Source: Eubacterium limosum (GTDB lineage: Bacteria; Bacillota; Clostridia; Eubacteriales; Eubacteriaceae). From it: 64,000 nucleotides of DNA. Both the position numbers and the translations under genes were made by a program. Of this stretch, positions 17,156 through 25,031 are shown in pieces; position 1 is the first letter of the stretch; every line of letters begins with the position of its first letter. Under the pieces are notes generated by a model. It had not been told where the DNA came from and searched no databases. It saw only the letters and a program-made list of their open reading frames with translations. The stretch lies in the NCBI RefSeq assembly GCF_000807675.2, contig NZ_CP019962.1:4251157-4315156 (forward strand). Reading direction: 5' to 3'.

Positions 17156-18598
17156 CTATATCTTTTCTCTATATTCAACAGGAATATAAGGTGTAAGCAG
17201 GTCATTTTGTTCTTTTGTAATATCGGGCGCCTGATAGGAGGCAATGCGCCGCTCAACCTCCTCTCTGCAAATTTCATAAACACTTTTGGCCCCCTTGTTC
17301 ATCCATTGATTAGGATCTTCTTTATTCAAAAATTGAGGAAGATAGAACTCCTGCCGGTACATCTTTGGCGTCCTGCCTTTCAGAAAAGTGCCCCGCGCGC
17401 CGGTTTTTTCAATTTCGTCAAGGCAGAAACGGCTTTCATCACAGTCAATACCGCTTATGAGACGGTTACACATGGCTGTTATTTCCTCATCAATAAGATA
17501 CTTCTCAAAGCTGATAACATTAAACGAGCCCATAATTCCGCAGGCGTGGGCGATCAGATCGGCGCCGCAGTCCAGCGTTGCAAAGGTGATCATCTCCGAC
17601 TCGATTCCTGCCTGAATATCAAAATCCTTGGCGTCGCTCAGCGCTCCCCCTGTCCTGAATGGCATATGATACAAATCTGCCAATCCTGCCGTCGCATAAC
17701 AGATCAGCGCAGACTCTGGAGCGCCGATACTCAGCTGCAGAGTCCTAAGATTTGTACCTGCCGAGGTATTTCCGTAGACAACCGGCAGGCCCGGCCGGCA
17801 AAGCTGTGTGAGGACAATCCCCGCCAGGGTTTCGGCATTTGTCATGGCCATCATGCCCGCGATTGACGGGGGCGCTGTCAAAAGAGCCATCCCGCAGGGG
17901 CTGATCCACAACGGCTGGTTTTCATCACAATGCGCTAAAATGCGCTCGACGGGGTCATGATCATAGCATAGCGGCGACAGCGTATTTACCCCGTAAGAAA
18001 CCACATATTTTTCTTCCTCCTCCACGCCTTCAAAACGTTTGACCAGCCGGATTCCCTCCGCGAAAGTTTCCCGCACGCTTTCCTGCTCAGAAAGGGCGAA
18101 GGTTCTTGGCATAAGCGCCACAGGCGCTGTATGGCTGTATTTTAAAGCGATCGCAATATTTGAAAATATCTTTTGTTCTTTGCTGAAATGCGCTGTTTCC
18201 AGAAAACCGTTTACGTCGTTACTGTTGACCACCTTGCTTGTCTCACCTAATTTAAACTGCCTGATAATATCGTCATTGTGCATTTTGCGAATACGGCCGT
18301 TTTCCGATAAATAGATCGCTCCGTCCGCCGGGCGCATGATTCTGGAGCCGCGTCCTACCTCGTAGCTTCCTTTTAAGGAAAACCGTGTAAAGCCCTCCGG
18401 CACTGTGGCTAGCGCGTTTTGGACCATTTTTTCATCCAGATAAACCGTATCATTCTCAATCACAGCGCCGTTTCTTTTGAAAATATCGAGGGCTTCCGGA
18501 TGCTCAAACCGGATTCCTGTATTTTTTAATATGTACAGACTTTTTTCATGTATCTTCTCAATTTCTTCTTTCTTTATGTACTTTTCATATGCTTTCAT
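17156..18598 (-). CDS. MttB-superfamily methyltransferase (non-pyrrolysine), paralogue 3
   Basis: A 480-residue protein when started at the ATG at 18598. A longer frame to 18682 would overlap paralogue 4 and lacks family similarity in its extra 28 residues. Family blocks are LTAPPSIAGMMAMTN, PVVYGNTSAGTN, PFRTGGALSDAKDFDIQAG and GARGTFLKGRTPKMYRQEFY, ending NKEDPNQWMNKG. The start lies 4 bp after paralogue 4's stop, showing translational coupling. A 92-bp gap separates its end from the activator gene, without a clear terminator. The reaction is expected to be methyl transfer from a methylated amine to a corrinoid protein. Confidence 0.9.
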   Translation of the reverse strand: MKAYEKYIKKEEIEKIHEKSLYILKNTGIRFEHPEALDIFKRNGAVIENDTVYLDEKMVQNALATVPEGFTRFSLKGSYEVGRGSRIMRPADGAIYLSENGRIRKMHNDDIIRQFKLGETSKVVNSNDVNGFLETAHFSKEQKIFSNIAIALKYSHTAPVALMPRTFALSEQESVRETFAEGIRLVKRFEGVEEEEKYVVSYGVNTLSPLCYDHDPVERILAHCDENQPLWISPCGMALLTAPPSIAGMMAMTNAETLAGIVLTQLCRPGLPVVYGNTSAGTNLRTLQLSIGAPESALICYATAGLADLYHMPFRTGGALSDAKDFDIQAGIESEMITFATLDCGADLIAHACGIMGSFNVISFEKYLIDEEITAMCNRLISGIDCDESRFCLDEIEKTGARGTFLKGRTPKMYRQEFYLPQFLNKEDPNQWMNKGAKSVYEICREEVERRIASYQAPDITKEQNDLLTPYIPVEYREKI

Positions 18599-18602
18599 CG
18601 GG

Positions 18603-20039
18603 CTAGATCCCTTCTCTGTAAGCTTTCGGGATAAACGCGTCCAATAATCTGCATTGGTCTTTTGTCCGGTCTGGCGTCTCATAGGCCTCCAGACGCTTTT
18701 GAACCTCGTTCCCGGCTTTCTCTTTAATGCTGATTCCCCCTGCGTTCTGCCACTGATTTGGGTCCTCTTTATTGAACAAAGACGCTTTATAGAACTCTTC
18801 TCTGTACATCTTCGGTGTTCTGCCCTTTAAAAACGTTCCCCGTGGCCCAACCTTCCGGATGGCGTCAAAGCATAATTTCTCTTCCGAGCAGTCAATCCCG
18901 CTTCGCTCACGCTCAAGCATGCCAATAATTTCCTCATCCATAATAAATTTTTCAAGGCTCAATACATTAAAGGTGCCCATTGTCCCGATGGTATGGTAGA
19001 TTACATCCGGCTGAACATCAATCGTTGCCTTTAGGAGCATCATCGTTTCAGCGCCAGCCTGTCCGTCTAAATCCTTGGCGTCTGATAAGGAGCCGCCTGT
19101 TCTGAAGGGCAGACCATAGCGATCCGCCAGCGCGGCAGTTCCGTAGGCGATTAACGCTGTTTCGGGTGTGCCGATGGTCAGCTGAAGTGTTTTTAAGTCT
19201 GAAGATCCCGATGTATTCCCATAGACAAAGCCCGTTCCTGGCCGTATCAGCTGTATGAGTACCAGCCCTGCCAGTATTTCCGCATTGTTCATTGAGAGGA
19301 TGCCCGCCACCGAGGGCGGTCCTGTCAGCACTGGCATTGCGCAAGGTGATAAAATCAATGGCTGGTTCTCGTCGCAGGCCGCAAAAATCTTTTCGATTGG
19401 CGCGCTGTCATAGGTCAAAGGCGACAGCACGTTCAGGCTTCGATAGCATACATACCGGTCCCGGATCCCTTCAAATTCCTTAATCAGCTGGATACCTTTC
19501 CGCGTCAAATCATAAACAGCTCCGGGACCCAGGCCCAGGGTCATTTCATTGGCATTTATATGGCTTTTCCCCGAATATTTTAAGTCCATGGCGTAAACGC
19601 CAAATATTTTTTCCTCATCTGTAAATTGCTTTGTATCCGGAAACTGGTTCAGTACGGCGGAGTCGATGACAGGGCTCATGATTCCCATTTTAAACTGATT
19701 AATATTGTCTTCATTCGTTGTTTTTCGGATTTTTTCCCCATCCTGAATGTAGATGTTGGAAGCAAGGGCGATTTTCATCATGCTGCCTCCGCCAATTTCC
19801 ATATTTTTATAGGAATTGGAATAAAGCATAAATTTTTCAGGCGCTGTTTTTAAAGCGGCATCCAGCATTTTCTCATCAATAAAAACAGTCTCGCCCTCTA
19901 CTCTTGCACCGTGCTTTCTAAATACATCCAGCGCGCGCTCATTTTCAAAATTAACACCGATTTCTGATAGTATTCTCAACGTATTTTCATGTATTTTTTC
20001 AACGGACGCTTTTGAAATATACTGTTCATAGGCTTTCAT
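18603..20039 (-). CDS. MttB-superfamily methyltransferase (non-pyrrolysine), paralogue 4
   Basis: A 478-residue paralogue, the most divergent of the four in the N-terminal half (SNSYKNMEIGGGSMMKIA). It retains SPCAMPVLTGPPSVAGILSM, FVYGNTSGSSD, PFRTGGSLSDAKDLDGQAG and GPRGTFLKGRTPKMYREEFY. Where the others read MTAPP or LTAPP it has LTGPP, and it has HTIGTMGTF where others have HACG. These differences suggest another substrate or a changed pocket. It is the first methyltransferase after the MFS carrier (19 bp) and so is closest to the sigma54 promoter. Confidence 0.9.
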   Translation of the reverse strand: MKAYEQYISKASVEKIHENTLRILSEIGVNFENERALDVFRKHGARVEGETVFIDEKMLDAALKTAPEKFMLYSNSYKNMEIGGGSMMKIALASNIYIQDGEKIRKTTNEDNINQFKMGIMSPVIDSAVLNQFPDTKQFTDEEKIFGVYAMDLKYSGKSHINANEMTLGLGPGAVYDLTRKGIQLIKEFEGIRDRYVCYRSLNVLSPLTYDSAPIEKIFAACDENQPLILSPCAMPVLTGPPSVAGILSMNNAEILAGLVLIQLIRPGTGFVYGNTSGSSDLKTLQLTIGTPETALIAYGTAALADRYGLPFRTGGSLSDAKDLDGQAGAETMMLLKATIDVQPDVIYHTIGTMGTFNVLSLEKFIMDEEIIGMLERERSGIDCSEEKLCFDAIRKVGPRGTFLKGRTPKMYREEFYKASLFNKEDPNQWQNAGGISIKEKAGNEVQKRLEAYETPDRTKDQCRLLDAFIPKAYREGI

Positions 20040-20058
20040 ATTCTATCTTCTCCCCATT

Positions 20059-21342
20059 TCACACAGATGCTTCTGTGTTTTTTTTATCCGCAATTTTCCC
20101 TTCTTTTTGAATCACTGCCAGCTTTGCGATGGTCTCCTTATTTCGTTTATGAAAAATAATGGAGATAATACATGCAAATACGGCGCCTGCCGCTGCCGCT
20201 ATAAAAATAAAGCGGTATGCCAGCTCCGGCGGATAGGTATCCAGCCAGTTACCGATGATGATCGGCATAAAGCTATCAGGTAAAAACCCAATGGTCGAGA
20301 TAATCCCAATGACGGTACCCGACATATACATTGGAATATCCGCTTCTGGCAGGGTTGCAAAATAAATACCTCTGGCTGCCCCAAGGATAATATATCCCAG
20401 CGCTGTTCCGATAAATACCAGAATCACAAGAGAGGCCTGCTGTGGAATAATCGCGATAAAAATATTGATGACTGCCAGCAGCGCGGTTACAATAATCAAC
20501 AATTTTGAAATCCCGGTTTTATTGCTGACATTTCCTGAAATCAGGGCTCCGATGGGCTGCATATAATCCCTGAACATGCCCAGAATCGCTCCCAGAGTTA
20601 TAGACAGGCCAAACATCTGCGTCCCGTATGGTGTCATGTAAGGCGTTGTCGTGCAGGAAATAAACGCGCCAAAAACAATAAAGGACATCAGCCAGACGTT
20701 TGGGTTTTTCAGACAGGTTAAAAGAATCTTCCCAATGCCGAGATTTTGGTCCTTATCTGGTTCATCTCTTTCAAAGAAAATCCAAATGAGAATTCCGATT
20801 AATATACAGGCGCCGCCAAAGATGAAAATAACCACCTGCATACCTGTTACAATATTGGAAAACTGGCTGAAAATAAAAATGGCAATTGTCCCAAGAACTG
20901 CTGCCAGAATACTTCTGGTCCCCTCAACATCTCCCTGGGCTTTCCCCTCTTCACCTGGTCTGGCAAAAATACGGATCGCTTTGATCAAAGCCGACCAGAA
21001 GGTTAAGGTGGTGGTAACCCCTAAAATAGCAAAAAGCACTACCGCGACACGATAATCGGGAATTGTGCCAAACCCAACGCACAACAGCCCTGAAGCCACA
21101 TATGAAAAAGCCAGCAGCTTTCTTGCTGAAAACTTATCCGCTACCAATCCTCCTAAAAAATATGTGGCAATTGTCATGGTTGTGTAAGCGCTTGTCATAA
21201 TTCCAAGCTCCACGTTTGTGACATTGAACGCCTGGATTAACGCGTCATAAAAGCTTGCTTTCATATAAGGCACATAATAGATAATGCTTGCGCCACACAG
21301 GCAAATAAATTGAATCGCTCGTTTAAAATCAAATTTTTTCAT
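20059..21342 (-). CDS. MFS transporter
   Basis: A 427-residue major facilitator with twelve predicted membrane segments. The loop after TM2 reads GGLVADKFSARKLL, the A-motif of the superfamily. The overall form resembles bacterial oxalate/formate- or hexuronate-type carriers, but the substrate cannot be read. It is the first gene downstream of the sigma54 promoter and precedes four MttB genes, so uptake of the methylated substrate or export of the product is likely. Together with the BCCT protein the cluster has two different carriers. Confidence 0.88.
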   Translation of the reverse strand: MKKFDFKRAIQFICLCGASIIYYVPYMKASFYDALIQAFNVTNVELGIMTSAYTTMTIATYFLGGLVADKFSARKLLAFSYVASGLLCVGFGTIPDYRVAVVLFAILGVTTTLTFWSALIKAIRIFARPGEEGKAQGDVEGTRSILAAVLGTIAIFIFSQFSNIVTGMQVVIFIFGGACILIGILIWIFFERDEPDKDQNLGIGKILLTCLKNPNVWLMSFIVFGAFISCTTTPYMTPYGTQMFGLSITLGAILGMFRDYMQPIGALISGNVSNKTGISKLLIIVTALLAVINIFIAIIPQQASLVILVFIGTALGYIILGAARGIYFATLPEADIPMYMSGTVIGIISTIGFLPDSFMPIIIGNWLDTYPPELAYRFIFIAAAAGAVFACIISIIFHKRNKETIAKLAVIQKEGKIADKKNTEASV

Positions 21343-21445
21343 TTTTTCCCCCTTGGATTATTATAAAAACATTGTTACCGCGAGCCTTCAGCCTTCTTGT
21401 ACGCATTGTTCCCCCTTTCACATAAGACGGCTTGAAATTAATATT

Positions 21446-21461
21446 TGCAAATTTTGTGCCA
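21446..21461 (-). promoter_or_regulatory. Consensus sigma54 (-24/-12) promoter
   Basis: On the minus strand the sequence reads TGGCACAAAATTTGCA, an exact fit to TGGCAC-N5-TTGCA. It lies ~105 bp upstream of the MFS start codon and points at the MFS/MttB run. The activator encoded at 15612-17063 is the obvious partner. Confidence 0.88.
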
Positions 21462-21572
21462 AGCATATTTTTTATTTTTTTACGAAAATTTACTCAAAAT
21501 CCTTTTTTTATATCTTTTTTTCTTTTATGACGATGCTAAATATAGAGTTTGGTTTTTTTATTATTCTTTTTA

Positions 21573-21600
21573 CACAAAAAATTGCGCGCAATTTTTTGTG
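21573..21600. promoter_or_regulatory. Perfect 28-bp palindrome, likely enhancer (UAS)
   Basis: CACAAAAAATTGCG is followed directly by its exact reverse complement. The centre lies about 130 bp upstream of the sigma54 promoter, the usual distance for an enhancer-binding protein site. Confidence 0.75.
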
Positions 21601-21643
21601 CGTCTCACTTTAAAACCTTTACATTGTAAGTTTACATTCTATT

Positions 21644-21666
21644 AAGCGCAATATTTTTTTGCGCTT
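21644..21666. promoter_or_regulatory. Second GCGCAA/TTGCGC inverted repeat, likely enhancer
   Basis: AAGCGCAA and TTGCGCTT flank a T-rich spacer. The half-site core GCGCAA is shared with the 28-bp palindrome 70 bp away, suggesting two sites for the same activator. Confidence 0.6.
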
Positions 21667-21713
21667 TGAGCTTGAATTTCATATTTTTTTGTAAATTAAA
21701 TATTTTCGGCAAA

Positions 21714-21751
21714 TAAAAAAAGCATTCATTCCTGTAAAACTGGAATGAATA
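21714..21751 (-). terminator. Intrinsic terminator upstream of the sigma54 control region
   Basis: Read on the minus strand, ATTCATTCC and GGAATGAAT pair, followed by GCTTTTTTTATT. It would stop transcripts arriving from the DUF362 gene before the sigma54 region. Confidence 0.75.
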
Positions 21752-21766
21752 CCTCTAAAATAAAAA

Positions 21767-21788
21767 GCTGCCTGAACGATCAGGCAGC
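21767..21788 (-). terminator. Terminator stem, outer copy flanking repeat element 2
   Basis: GCTGCCTGAACGATCAGGCAGC is self-complementary and followed on the minus strand by TTTTTATTTTA. An almost identical hairpin lies at 22027-22048 on the other side of the element. Confidence 0.8.
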
Positions 21789-21793
21789 CGAAT

Positions 21794-22019
21794 TGTCAAA
21801 AAACCCAAGAGACGAAGCCTTTTACCTAAGGAAGAAAAAAGCGTCCTGCGGGCACCACTTTCACGCAGATAGCTTCTTCACTAAAGTAGAAGCTTGATCT
21901 CACCAGTGTCCGGCTGTTCCGCTAAAGCAGCACGATTCCCGGCCGTCTACCACAACGCCTCGACCTTTTTTCTTATCTGGGTAAAAGGCACAGTCTCGGA
22001 CTGTGTCACTTTTTTGACA
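21794..22019. mobile_element. Repeat element copy 2 (~220-bp MITE-like, terminator-associated)
   Basis: This is the most complete copy: TGTCAAAAAACCCAAGAGAC at one end and CACTTTTTTGACA at the other. Imperfect terminal inverted repeats extend ~35 bp inward through GCCTTTTACC / GGTAAAAGGC. The internal blocks match copies 1 and 3 in order. It is flanked by near-identical hairpins (21767-21788 and 22027-22048) that look like a duplicated terminator stem. It has no coding capacity. Confidence 0.85.
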
Positions 22020-22026
22020 GTCTAAA

Positions 22027-22048
22027 GCTGCCTGATCGTTCAGGCAGC
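22027..22048 (-). terminator. Hairpin after the DUF362 gene, inner copy flanking repeat element 2
   Basis: GCTGCCTGATCGTTCAGGCAGC differs from the outer copy at two positions. It lies just after the stop at 22056 and has only TTTA after it on the minus strand. Efficient termination may therefore need the outer copy. Confidence 0.7.
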
Positions 22049-22055
22049 CTTTTCA

Positions 22056-23183
22056 CTATTTTACTTCAATCAATTCATATTGTCTGGTTCCAAGCCCGAT
22101 TTTTTCTGCGTGCTCCAGACATACGCGCCAGTCCGTTTCCGGGTGTGTGCAGGTAAAACGGTCGTGGTCTTCAGGGTCATGGACATGGTTTTTATGAATC
22201 TGATCTGCCAGATAGCTGCCGGGGATGATGGGCGCTTTGTTGCAAGCGTCGGCGCATGCCATGTCAAGAGCTACCGGATCATAAGAAGCAAACATGCCGA
22301 CATCCTGAATAATCGGCAGGTCATTTTCGGCATGGCAGTCGCAGAATGGTGAAACGTCCATTACCAGGCTGATATGAAAATTCGGACGGCCTTTTACAAC
22401 CGCCAGACTGTACTCAGCCATCTTCTTGTTGAGCACGTCAAAGCTTTCGTCATTTGGCGTAGCGATGGCATCAAAGGGGCAGATCCCGATACAGCGTCCG
22501 CATCCTACACATTTGTCATGGTCAATTACGGCTTTTTCCGGATATGAGATGGCATTCATCGCACAGATATCCTTACAGACTTTACAGTCGCGGCATTTCT
22601 TTTCAATGACATGGGGCTTTCCGGCATTGTGCATTTCCATTTTTCCGCGTCTGGAGCCGCAGCCCATCCCTATGTTCTTAAGAGCGCCTCCAAAGCCCGT
22701 GTTTTCATGGCCTTTAAAATGGCTCAGTGTAATGAAGATGTCCGCATCCATAACAGCGCGTCCTATTTTTGCCTCTTTGATGTATTCACCATTCACCGGC
22801 ACTTCCACCTCATCGGTTCCCTTAAGGCCATCGGCAATGATCAGCTGACAGCCGGTAGTAAATGGATTATAGCCATTTTCATAGGCAGCGTCGAGATGCT
22901 CCAGGGCGTCCTTCCGGCGCCCTACATACAGGGTGTTGCAGTCTGTCAGAAAGGGCTTGCCGCCCTGCTCTTTAATCAGCTCCACCACAACCCTGGAAAA
23001 ATTTGGCCGGAGATAGGCGATATTTCCAGGCTCTCCAAAATGGATTTTAATGGCTGTAAATTTATTTTCAAAATCAATTTCGGTCATTCCTGCCTCAATG
23101 ATCAGCTTCTTAAGCTTTTGCAGGAGATTCATTTTGGGATTTGCCCTGAAATTCGTAAAGTAGACCTTTGCTTTTTCGTTCAT
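22056..23183 (-). CDS. DUF362 domain protein with two 4Fe-4S clusters
   Basis: A 375-residue protein. The N-terminal DUF362 domain contains GEPGNIAYLRPNF, TDCNTLYVGRRKD and LSHFKGHENTGFGG. A bacterial ferredoxin insert follows with two CxxCxxC clusters, CRDCKVCKDIC and CVGCGRCIGICPFD, around residues 196-235. The rest of DUF362 resumes afterwards. Such proteins are frequent in acetogens and clostridia, and their role is unknown beyond likely electron transfer. It is monocistronic, between the ABC exporter and repeat element 2. The start has the context GGCGTTAAATAAATATG, with a moderate ribosome site. Confidence 0.88.
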   Translation of the reverse strand: MNEKAKVYFTNFRANPKMNLLQKLKKLIIEAGMTEIDFENKFTAIKIHFGEPGNIAYLRPNFSRVVVELIKEQGGKPFLTDCNTLYVGRRKDALEHLDAAYENGYNPFTTGCQLIIADGLKGTDEVEVPVNGEYIKEAKIGRAVMDADIFITLSHFKGHENTGFGGALKNIGMGCGSRRGKMEMHNAGKPHVIEKKCRDCKVCKDICAMNAISYPEKAVIDHDKCVGCGRCIGICPFDAIATPNDESFDVLNKKMAEYSLAVVKGRPNFHISLVMDVSPFCDCHAENDLPIIQDVGMFASYDPVALDMACADACNKAPIIPGSYLADQIHKNHVHDPEDHDRFTCTHPETDWRVCLEHAEKIGLGTRQYELIEVK

Positions 23184-23282
23184 ATTTATTTAACGCCTCC
23201 TTGAATTGTTCCAAATTATTTTATCATAAACCCGTCGGTTTCGGTACTTGTTTTAATATCTTGTAATCGTAAAGTAAAACAG

Positions 23283-25031
23283 CTATTCGTTTCCCTCAAA
23301 CTGGCTGTTATAAAGCTTTGTATAAAAGCCGTTCTGCGCCAGCAGGGTCTCATGGTTTCCCCGCTCAATAATACGCCCCTGGTTCATAACCAGAATCGTA
23401 TCGGCGCTGCGGATGGTCGACAGGCGGTGGGCAACCACAAAGCTGGTCCTCCCCTTCATCATATCATTAAAGGCGTTCTGGATGCGTACCTCTGTCCGTG
23501 TGTCAATGCTGCTGGTCGCTTCATCCAGGATCAGCATAGGCGGTTTGGTCAGCATCACTCTGGCGATACAGAGGAGCTGGCGCTGTCCCTGGGAAAGATT
23601 GTCCCCGCCTTCGGCAATCTGGGTATCATACCCCTTTTCAAGCTGCCTGATAAAGCTGTCCGCATAGGCTTTTCGAGCCGCCTCAAGGATCTCCTCATCG
23701 GTGGCGTCCGGCCTGCCATAGGCTATATTTTCCCGGATCGTTCCAGAGAACAGCCAGGTGTCCTGAAGCACCATGCCGTACTGCCCCCTGAGGCTGCTGC
23801 GGGTAACGCTTTTTACCGGATGCCCGTCCACTGCAATACTGCCGCGGTTCACATCATAGAAGCGCATGAGCAGGTTGATAATCGTGGTTTTTCCGCAGCC
23901 GGTCGGTCCGACCAGCGCGATCCGCTGCCCTGGCTCAGCAGTGATGTTCAAGTCCTTAATAAGGCGTGTATCCGGCTGATATGAAAAGTCTGCATGCTCC
24001 ACACACACCGCGCCTTCTGCCGGTGGCAGTGCCGGCAGCTCTGCGTCACTGGGCTCAGGCCGTTCATCCAGCAGGGCGAAAACTCTCCTGGCCGAGGCAA
24101 AGGCTGTCTGGATTTCTGTCAGCACGCCGGTCACCTCATTAAAGGGCTTGGTGTACTGGTTAGCATAAGACAAAAAGCTTGACAGCTGCCCGACGCTCAG
24201 GCCTCCTCCAATGACTAAAACAGCCCCGGTTATGCCCACAGCGGCATAAACCATAGCGTTGACAAATCGTGTGGAGGGGTTGGTCAGCGAGGAGTAAAAC
24301 TGGGCGCGCACGCCGCAGCGGTAAAGACGCTGGTTGATGGCCTCAAACGCCTGCTCTGCCTTTTCTTCATGGCTGAAAGCTGTAACGACCTTCTGATTTC
24401 CAACCATCTCTTCTACGAAACCGCTCAGGTCACCGCGCACCACAGACTGCTCTTTAAACTTACTGTATGAAAGCCTCGCGATGATCCCTGCCACAAAGAT
24501 GGATAAGGGCGTTACCAGCACCACAACTACCGTGATGCTCATATTGATTGACAGCATGAACGCCAGCGTACCCAGAATCGTCACCACTCCGGTAAAAAGC
24601 TGGGTCAGGCCCTGAAGCAGGCCATTTGAAATCAGCTCGATATCATTGACAAAACGGCTCATCAAATCGCCGTGAGAATGGCTGTCGATATATTTCAGCG
24701 GCACAGTATTAAACTTCTCAAAAGCATCTTTTCGGATATTCTGAATCGTTTTATAGGTAATCTGGTTGGTGCACAGGCTCATGAGATACTGGAAAACAAC
24801 GGTAACGCCGATATTAACCCCGAGAATGATCACATAGCGCATAATGCCTGAAAAATCCACCTGACCCGGCCCTACGATATAATCGACCCCGTGGCCGATC
24901 AAGATGGGCATCCATAAGGACAGTGCGATGCTGATTATTGCGCAGACAAGGCCCAGAAAAAGAAAAATGCCGTTTGGCTTTGCATAAGCCCATAATCTTG
25001 GGATAACCGGTACTTTATTTTCTTTTCTCAT
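23283..25031 (-). CDS. ABC exporter half-transporter, subunit 2
   Basis: A 582-residue fusion of a six-segment membrane domain and an ATPase. Walker A is GPTGCGKTT, the signature NLSQGQRQLL is slightly degenerate, and Walker B is MLILDEATSSID with an intact Glu and an H-loop HRLS. Its start overlaps the stop of subunit 1 (ATGA), so the two form one translation-coupled pair. Pairs like this act as heterodimeric multidrug exporters of the BmrCD/LmrCD type. This subunit carries the catalytic Glu next to Walker B. Confidence 0.9.
   Translation of the reverse strand: MRKENKVPVIPRLWAYAKPNGIFLFLGLVCAIISIALSLWMPILIGHGVDYIVGPGQVDFSGIMRYVIILGVNIGVTVVFQYLMSLCTNQITYKTIQNIRKDAFEKFNTVPLKYIDSHSHGDLMSRFVNDIELISNGLLQGLTQLFTGVVTILGTLAFMLSINMSITVVVVLVTPLSIFVAGIIARLSYSKFKEQSVVRGDLSGFVEEMVGNQKVVTAFSHEEKAEQAFEAINQRLYRCGVRAQFYSSLTNPSTRFVNAMVYAAVGITGAVLVIGGGLSVGQLSSFLSYANQYTKPFNEVTGVLTEIQTAFASARRVFALLDERPEPSDAELPALPPAEGAVCVEHADFSYQPDTRLIKDLNITAEPGQRIALVGPTGCGKTTIINLLMRFYDVNRGSIAVDGHPVKSVTRSSLRGQYGMVLQDTWLFSGTIRENIAYGRPDATDEEILEAARKAYADSFIRQLEKGYDTQIAEGGDNLSQGQRQLLCIARVMLTKPPMLILDEATSSIDTRTEVRIQNAFNDMMKGRTSFVVAHRLSTIRSADTILVMNQGRIIERGNHETLLAQNGFYTKLYNSQFEGNE

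Noticed and set aside
12693-20039. Possible pyrrolysine-type MttB genes
   Set aside because: None of the four frames has an internal TAG and each is full-length, so they are the non-pyrrolysine type.
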